Source of the DNA: Phoma sp. XZ068
Lineage: Eukaryota > Ascomycota > Dothideomycetes > Pleosporales > Didymellaceae
Length of the DNA stretch: 64,000 nt
NCBI GenBank assembly: GCA_004835665.1
Contig: RBKR01000003.1
Location: 434,001 to 498,000 of the forward strand
Reading direction: 5' to 3'
Below the pieces are notes generated by a model that searched no databases, was not told the origin of the DNA, and saw only the letters and a program-made list of their open reading frames with translations. The position numbers and the translations under genes were made by a program. Numbering within the stretch: the first letter of the stretch is position 1; the number at the start of each line of letters is the position of its first letter. This document shows positions 59,304-64,000 of the stretch, piece after piece.

Positions 59304-61730
59304 TCATCTCGGCGGCCCACCTTCCTCCCTCTTCACCCTGAAGAAGGCCAACTTGGCAAAGCGGCCCAAACTGCTCCAAAAGTACCTCCCAGCAGGATGG
59401 TCCATGATTCTCTCCAGCAATTTGACTACGGCCATCCTGACATCTTGCCTGGGGTGGAAAAGGCCTAGGCTCAGGTAGAAGAGTCCGGTATTGGTCTCTG
59501 GAATCACACAAAGTAGTTGTAGTATAGTATCGTACTGTAGGTCCTGCCCCGGCCGCCGCTCAGGGTCATTCGCAAGTGTGAGGTGTTGCACCGCAGAGGG
59601 AAGATCAGCTTCCGATCCCGATGCACTTGCGTTGGGAGATCCAGCCTCCTCGACACAACGCGCAAGGGCTAGATAGATGGCGGCAGATTGATCATGCGAG
59701 AGCTTCAGACACCTCAGTTTATCATGCTGGTGGTGCAGATCTATGCCTCGCACGGGTCGTTTATTCCAATTCCTCGCAAGATCCTGGACGCAGCTGTAGT
59801 AGCTTCTCGTACTGCGCCAGCCTTCGATGCGATGGACGTTGGCGGCCAGTTCGCGAAGGCGAGCGTGCTCGTCCGGCCACACGTAGCCGTGCCCTGACAC
59901 ACCGTAGGCGCCGGCGTCGGTCTCATGCGAGCCAATGTAGAGTGCTGAGGCGCCGTAGACGGTTTCCTCAAAGGCGGCGGTGATGCGGGTGAACTTGAGT
60001 ACCCAGGAGCGCCACTTTGCTCGTATGGCGTTCTCGCCATGGCGGTTCGCTATGGCTTGGAGCATGCTCTCCATGAACTGGTTGTCGCCAGTCGTGTCGA
60101 CGCCGCCCTTGGTGTCGGAGCTCATCTGGCTGCCTGCACCGCTGACGGGGATGCCGTGTTGCTGGAAGTAGAGCGAACCGTCGGTGGGCGAGGCTGCTTC
60201 GATGCGGTTGCTGATCTTCATGCGGCCGGTGGGGAGGTCGCATAGGACGTCCCACCACTCTGGCTTGAAGGAGAATGTGGGGTTGGTGACACCGGCGATG
60301 AAACCAGGGACTTTGAGGAGGTCGTCGACCTTGGTCAGGTCGGTGTATGGGAAAGCATGGCGGACGAAGCCGCGCAGGACGCCTCCGGATGCTAGGGCAC
60401 ATGCTGCCAGCACAGCTTCGGCGACTTCACTTGAGGGGCGATTGTGACCGATGAAGATGATGCGCTTTTGTGTGAGGAGCGCGTTGACGAGGACAATGAT
60501 GGGATGGGTATATGCGCCGCTGGTGGTGAGATGTGGGTGGAGGGCGAATGGCTGGGGTTGTGTTGAGTGGGGAATGGAGAAGGTCTGGATGAGCTTGATG
60601 AGGGAGAAGTCGCCGACTGTCTCTGGGCTCAGAGCCGAAGGGACTTTGACGGGGACGGGGATGCCGTTGTAGTTGATCTTGGACTCGAACTCGTGCGTGT
60701 CTCGTGGCAGCATGTAGGCGATCCGTTTTGGGTGAGAATCCTGGGCGGTTTTCTCGGCATCAGCCTCCTTGCGCTGCCGTATCATCTGCTCGAACTTTTC
60801 CATGAACATGTCCTTTGCGTCGCTAGCATGCAGGACAAAGCTCTCGAGGTGCGAGAGCTTGGGCAGCAGGGACAGGTCCATGGCGTTGAGGGCATTGTAG
60901 AGCGAGGCCAGGGTCTCGATGAAGGGATGGCGAAAGTACTCCTCGAGGGCCAGCAGGAGCAGCGGCTTGTAGATGTGCAGGAAGGAATGCCGGGTGCAGA
61001 TGGCCATGGCCTTGACGACGGCGCCGCGCTTGACGGTGTTGTCCTGCTTGGTGTTGACCAGGTTCAGGACGTAGACCAGCGGGGGGCCATCGGGGTCGTG
61101 GTCGTCGTCGGTGCCCTCTGTGTCGTCGTCGCCGTCGTCGTCGCCGTCGTCGGCGTCGTCGGCCGCTGCGCCCTCTTCCTCGGCACCGGCGCCGTCGTCT
61201 TCGTGGCCGTCTTTCCGGCGCGTGCGCTTCCGTCTGCGGGCTCTCCGGGCGTCCTTCTCCTCCTCCTCGGTGGTGGTGTCCTTGTGCAGGAAGAAGATGG
61301 TCCAGTCCTGGGCGCGCGAGTGGACCTGGTCCGGCAGCATGAGCTCGGCCAGGGTGGTCTCGTCGCCGCTGATGGCGGCCGGGTACTGGTTCTCCATGAC
61401 GGACCCGCGGTCAATGTCGAACGAGGCGACCAGGATGTACTCGACATGGCGCTCGACGGCGTCGGCGGGATACTGGGCGCGCAGCCTGCTCATGGCGGCG
61501 CCGACGCTGTGCTCGAGGGCCGAGGCGCGCGACGAGGGGTCCGACTCTTCGACGTCGTCGGCTTCGGCGAGCATGGGCGGCTGCGGGGAGCGCGCCTTCC
61601 TGGAGTCGTTGCGCACCGAGACCGAGGGCGAGCGCGAGGGCGGGAACGACGAGAACGAGGGCTGGCGCTGCAGGGCGGTGGGCTGGGCGGCCGACGGCCC
61701 CGCGGGTCGCTGTGCAATGACTTCGGCCAT
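59304..61730 (-). CDS. Afi1-like DENN-family protein (Arf3 polarity and vesicle traffic)
   Basis: A single exon of 808 aa from the ATG at 61730 (MAEVIAQRPAG). The frame is open further upstream to 62123, but that part is low-complexity and overlaps the divergent gene's promoter. A Ser/Pro-rich tail (residues 1-75) precedes the Afi1 signature, VEYILVASFDIDRGSVMENQYP (given here as positions about 97-118). The Afi1/DENN core follows: WTIFFLHKD, YVLNLVNTKQDN, HSFLHIYKPLLLLALEEYF. An SPA-type domain then includes LVNALLTQKRIIFIGHN and PYTDL. A highly acidic insert (about residues 170-225, runs of Asp) interrupts the N-terminal lobe. Yeast Afi1 binds Arf3-GTP and helps set its polarised location. 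Confidence 0.9.
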   Translation of the reverse strand: MAEVIAQRPAGPSAAQPTALQRQPSFSSFPPSRSPSVSVRNDSRKARSPQPPMLAEADDVEESDPSSRASALEHSVGAAMSRLRAQYPADAVERHVEYILVASFDIDRGSVMENQYPAAISGDETTLAELMLPDQVHSRAQDWTIFFLHKDTTTEEEEKDARRARRRKRTRRKDGHEDDGAGAEEEGAAADDADDGDDDGDDDTEGTDDDHDPDGPPLVYVLNLVNTKQDNTVKRGAVVKAMAICTRHSFLHIYKPLLLLALEEYFRHPFIETLASLYNALNAMDLSLLPKLSHLESFVLHASDAKDMFMEKFEQMIRQRKEADAEKTAQDSHPKRIAYMLPRDTHEFESKINYNGIPVPVKVPSALSPETVGDFSLIKLIQTFSIPHSTQPQPFALHPHLTTSGAYTHPIIVLVNALLTQKRIIFIGHNRPSSEVAEAVLAACALASGGVLRGFVRHAFPYTDLTKVDDLLKVPGFIAGVTNPTFSFKPEWWDVLCDLPTGRMKISNRIEAASPTDGSLYFQQHGIPVSGAGSQMSSDTKGGVDTTGDNQFMESMLQAIANRHGENAIRAKWRSWVLKFTRITAAFEETVYGASALYIGSHETDAGAYGVSGHGYVWPDEHARLRELAANVHRIEGWRSTRSYYSCVQDLARNWNKRPVRGIDLHHQHDKLRCLKLSHDQSAAIYLALARCVEEAGSPNASASGSEADLPSAVQHLTLANDPERRPGQDLQYDTILQLLCVIPETNTGLFYLSLGLFHPRQDVRMAVVKLLERIMDHPAGRYFWSSLGRFAKLAFFRVKREEGGPPR

Positions 61731-62176
61731 GAGTGTGTCCAGCGTGTCGCGATCCCTCCCTATATCGCATGGGCGTGGAGCGGCGGGCGGGCGCACTAGG
61801 GGCCCCACACAGGGGTAGCGTTCCGCCGCTGGTCCTGCACGCTTGCGCGCAGAGAGGAGGGCGATGGGCGCAGGCGGTGCGGGGCTGTTCTGCAGCGGGT
61901 GCTTGCCAGCGGAGAGCAGTGTCGCGCGCAGTGCGTCTTCAGTGACGACGTGCTGCACAGGGCGCGCAGCCAGCATGCAGCGAGTGGACCCTGAACGGCC
62001 GCGGCAAGGCTTATCGACGGCCGTGGGGCAGGCCGGCGCAGGGGTGTGCGCCCTTGGCGGCGGCGGTTGCTGGGGAGGGCCGCCGACGTCAACACGGGCC
62101 CAAACACGCTGCACGCGCTGCATCGCCGCCCAAGCGAGCCATCGACGGCCAGTGCAACCCTCAGAGACACAGCATC
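61731..62176. promoter_or_regulatory. Bidirectional promoter region between the Afi1-like and EF-hand genes
   Basis: 446 bp of very GC-rich sequence separates the two divergent start codons. Reading frames run through it in both directions only because stops are rare in such composition. No individual factor site is claimed. Confidence 0.5.
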
Positions 62177-63447
62177 ATGGTATGCGCCCGCCCGCCGCCT
62201 TGCTTCTGCCGTGCCAGACTAACATGCTGCAGTCCGCGCCCACCGACGCGAAGCCGTCGCCGCTCTTCTTCAACAGCGCCCGCGGCTCGCGCCAGTCGCC
62301 CTTTGGCCGCCCGGGCTCCATCAGACAGGGCTCGCCCTCGACAGCGCGCCCCTCGACGCCGACCAGCTCGCCGCTGAAGCCAAAGGAGACGCCCGGCGCC
62401 CCGTCGCCCGCACCGCTCCGCCAGGCCACCACCAGCAACGCCTCGCAGAACGCGCCGCCATGGCTGAAGACGGGCGGCACTGCCAGTGCAGGAGAGCCGC
62501 CTAGCTCGCCCGCACATCTCCGTTCGCCCTCGAGGGAACTGCGCTCGCCGTCAAGAGAACTGCGCTCGCCCTCGAGAGAGGCCCTGTCGCCCGGCCCACA
62601 GCTGCTCTCGCCAGCGCGCGACCGCGCCGACCGTCCAGACTACACACGCAACCTGTCCAGCTCCACAAACGGCACCGTGCGCCCGCTCAGCACAGCATCG
62701 CTCGCCGCAAAGTTCGACGGCGGCCGCGAGCGATCAAGCACGCCCCCGCTGGTCTCGCGAAACAGCACCCCACCCGTCGTCGACAGAGCTGCCGAAAAGA
62801 TAGTCGAGAAGCCCATCGAAAAGGCCAAGGACACGCCCATATCGCCCGCAAAACCTGCCCTCGTCGACACACAGCCAGCCCAGCGCGCCTCTGCCCGCCC
62901 GCCCATGATCCGCCAGACCACCAACGACGCCCTCTCCAAACTGCCCCCGCCCCTCCTCCACAGCATGCGCGAGTCCTTCAGCGTCATGGACCGCGACGAC
63001 GACGGCCACGTCAACGCCGCCGACGTCGCAGACATGCTCTCGCAGCTCGGTCTGTCTGCCACGCCCTCCACCCTCGCCACCTACTTCAACGGCGCACAGA
63101 GCATCAACCTCGCCACATATCTCAACACACTCTCCGACCTGCTCGGCGGACTCTCGCGGCCCAACGAGCTCAGTGCCGCCTTTGAAGCTTTTGACGATGG
63201 CGACGATGGCCAAATTGATCTGGCCGAGTTGAAGGATGCCCTGCTGCACACGGCCCCAGATGCCGGCGAGCACAGGCTGACCGAGCGCGAGATTGACATG
63301 GTCGTCGAGGGCTTCAGTGGGAGACGCGCGTTTGGCAAGGGAGGCAAGGGCCTGGGGAGGGGCGAGGTGTTTAGGTATCAAGAGTTCATGGCGAGTGTGA
63401 CGGGTGGAGCAGGAGGGGAGAATGCGGCATCGCCCGCTCCGGCGTGA
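62177..63447 (+). CDS. EF-hand calcium-binding protein with long Ser/Pro-rich N-terminus
   Basis: Exon 1 is just the start codon (62177-62179). A 53-nt intron (GTATGC...GACTAACATGCTGCAG, 62180-62232) follows, and exon 2 (62233-63447) gives 405 aa beginning MSAPTDAKPSPLFFNS. Residues 1-240 are disordered and Ser/Pro-rich with three LRSPSRE repeats (about residues 97-117). The C-terminal 150 residues are calmodulin/myosin-light-chain-like. Loop 1 is DRDDDGHVNAAD (about 254-265) and loop 3 is DDGDDGQIDLAE (about 322-333), both with acidic ligands at the right positions; the other two hands are degenerate. The alternative start at the ATG in CATGCTGCAG (62224, giving MLQSAPTD) would not need splicing but would lie inside an intron with good signals. 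Possible cytokinesis or actin role is inference. Confidence 0.85.
62519..62578 (+). repeat. Three 21-bp tandem repeats encoding LRSPSRE
   Basis: Three consecutive near-identical 21-bp units in the disordered N-terminus of the EF-hand protein (LRSPSRE three times). S-P-S-R-E would suit proline-directed or basophilic kinases. Confidence 0.8.
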
Positions 63448-63774
63448 GCAAGGATATATGGGAGGCATTCATTGAGGGTATTGGGAATGGACGGTGTAGT
63501 GGAGTTTGGCGCAGAGATAGGTATACCTCGATGTATTATTTTGCGCAAGAATGAATCAATCTGTCAATACAGTGAACAACAGCGCCAATGACAATCTCAC
63601 AGTCGTGCATACTTTACGTTGGCGTTCAGTCACCATAACCATGTCACAAGCTTGAGCCACGCCGACTGACGAATCACCGTGGCCCGTGCGTCGAGTCCAA
63701 CGCTCTTGCCAAGACGTAAGCTGTCCTCTGCCATCATTCGGAGCGTCGCGTTCACTCTTTCGCATACGTCAATC
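63448..63774. other. Intergenic: EF-hand gene 3' side and Swp1 promoter
   Basis: 327 bp, no supported gene. Short frames on the minus strand overlapping the next gene are antisense shadows. Confidence 0.4.
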
Positions 63775-64000
63775 ATGAAGGTCTCTTTCGGTTTCGTGTC
63801 TTCGCTCTTGCTTTCGGGCGCATCAATTGCCTCCGCTGCTGCTTGGAGCTTCCAAGATGCTACAGTTGCCATTGCCAGCAAAGGCGCTGGTGTTGGCGGA
63901 GCTTCCAAGGACAAGTGAGCTCAACTACGACTCGGATCCATTGAAGCTGAGACTAACCCTCCTCAGGCTCAGCGCTACAAAGCCCCTCGCGAAGACCGTG
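63775..64000 (+). CDS. SWP1: Ribophorin II / Swp1 subunit of oligosaccharyltransferase, 5' end only
   Basis: Exon 1 (63775-63914) encodes a signal peptide (MKVSFGFVSSLLLSGASIAS) and AAAWSFQDATVAIASKGAG. A 52-nt intron (GTGAGC...ACTAACCCTCCTCAG, 63915-63966) leads to exon 2, which reads KLSATKPLAKTV and runs off the window. The pattern F-DATV-I--KGAGVGG followed by KLS--KPL matches the N-terminus of fungal Swp1/ribophorin II, an ER membrane subunit of the complex that transfers N-glycans to nascent proteins. The start is the ATG in AATCATGAAG directly before the signal peptide; an upstream in-frame ATG (63679) is not needed. Confidence 0.85.

Noticed and set aside
60567..61799. 410-codon frame antisense to the Afi1-like gene
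   Set aside because: Shadow of GC-rich coding sequence; runs of Val/Gly with no domain.
61731..62123. N-terminal extension of the Afi1-like protein to 62123
   Set aside because: The extension is Pro/Arg/Ala-rich, lies in the shared promoter, and precedes a better start at MAEVIAQ.
61843..62232. Upstream extension of the EF-hand frame to an ATG at 61843
   Set aside because: It crosses the divergent promoter and the intron with good splice signals. The extra residues are low-complexity and absent from the expected protein start.

Overview
The window is nuclear DNA of a filamentous ascomycete (Pezizomycotina; probably Dothideomycetes/Pleosporales, which is an inference). Genes have short introns (46-72 nt) with GT..AG ends and CTAAC/CTGAC-like branch points. 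The window has two very different halves, as in genomes with AT-isochores. Bases 1 to about 31,640 are extremely AT-rich, TpA-rich and depleted of CpG, CpA and TpG, full of stops in every frame. This is what repeat-induced point mutation (RIP) does to duplicated DNA. Bases 31,640-64,000 have ordinary base composition and carry dense, intron-containing genes, apart from one AT-rich islet near 34.65-35.2 kb.

The AT-rich half is a stack of nested transposons that can be ordered by target-site duplications (TSDs). A Copia element on the minus strand (pieces at 1006-1218 and 16765 to about 19310) is split by a minus-strand Gypsy element (1224-16759, 511-bp LTRs, TSD GATAG). That element is split by a plus-strand Gypsy element (6686-15249, 483-bp LTRs, TSD TTTAC). 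The 5' LTR of the latter is split by an intact, un-RIPped Fot1/pogo-type DNA transposon (6829-8677, 48-bp perfect terminal inverted repeats, TA TSD, complete 566-aa DDD transposase). Further right are a truncated plus-strand Gypsy (20898-24038), a complete minus-strand Gypsy (24039-30882) with mosaic LTRs and no TSD, and a small AT-rich element of about 619 bp present twice (20160-20777 and 22161-22779) plus a fragment at 934-1005. A further Gypsy 3' end fills 1-933.

The gene-bearing half holds, left to right: a secreted tandem-repeat protein with a hydrophobic C-terminus, lying between the isochore and the AT islet (32755-33873, +); a 202-aa protein of unknown function (35484-36092, -); mitochondrial succinate-semialdehyde dehydrogenase of the GABA shunt (37413-39092, -); a possible 99-aa basic protein (39680-39979, -); a class I/II PLP aminotransferase (40294-41548, -); an ADP1-like ABCG transporter (42220-45618, +); a Pho85-type CDK (46251-47273, +); a secreted protein with three PAN/apple-like repeats (48270-50338, +); a 1012-aa protein of a fungal DUF family (50480-53613, -); a four-TM MARVEL-like membrane protein (55283-55944, +); a non-RD protein kinase with a long C-terminal helical region (56511-58763, -); an Afi1/DENN-type trafficking protein (59304-61730, -); an EF-hand protein whose start codon is followed at once by an intron (62177-63447, +); and the first exons of ribophorin II/Swp1 of the oligosaccharyltransferase (63775 to the window end, +). 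The genes look like independent housekeeping or accessory genes, not a cluster. I found no rRNA, tRNA or CRISPR array by eye.
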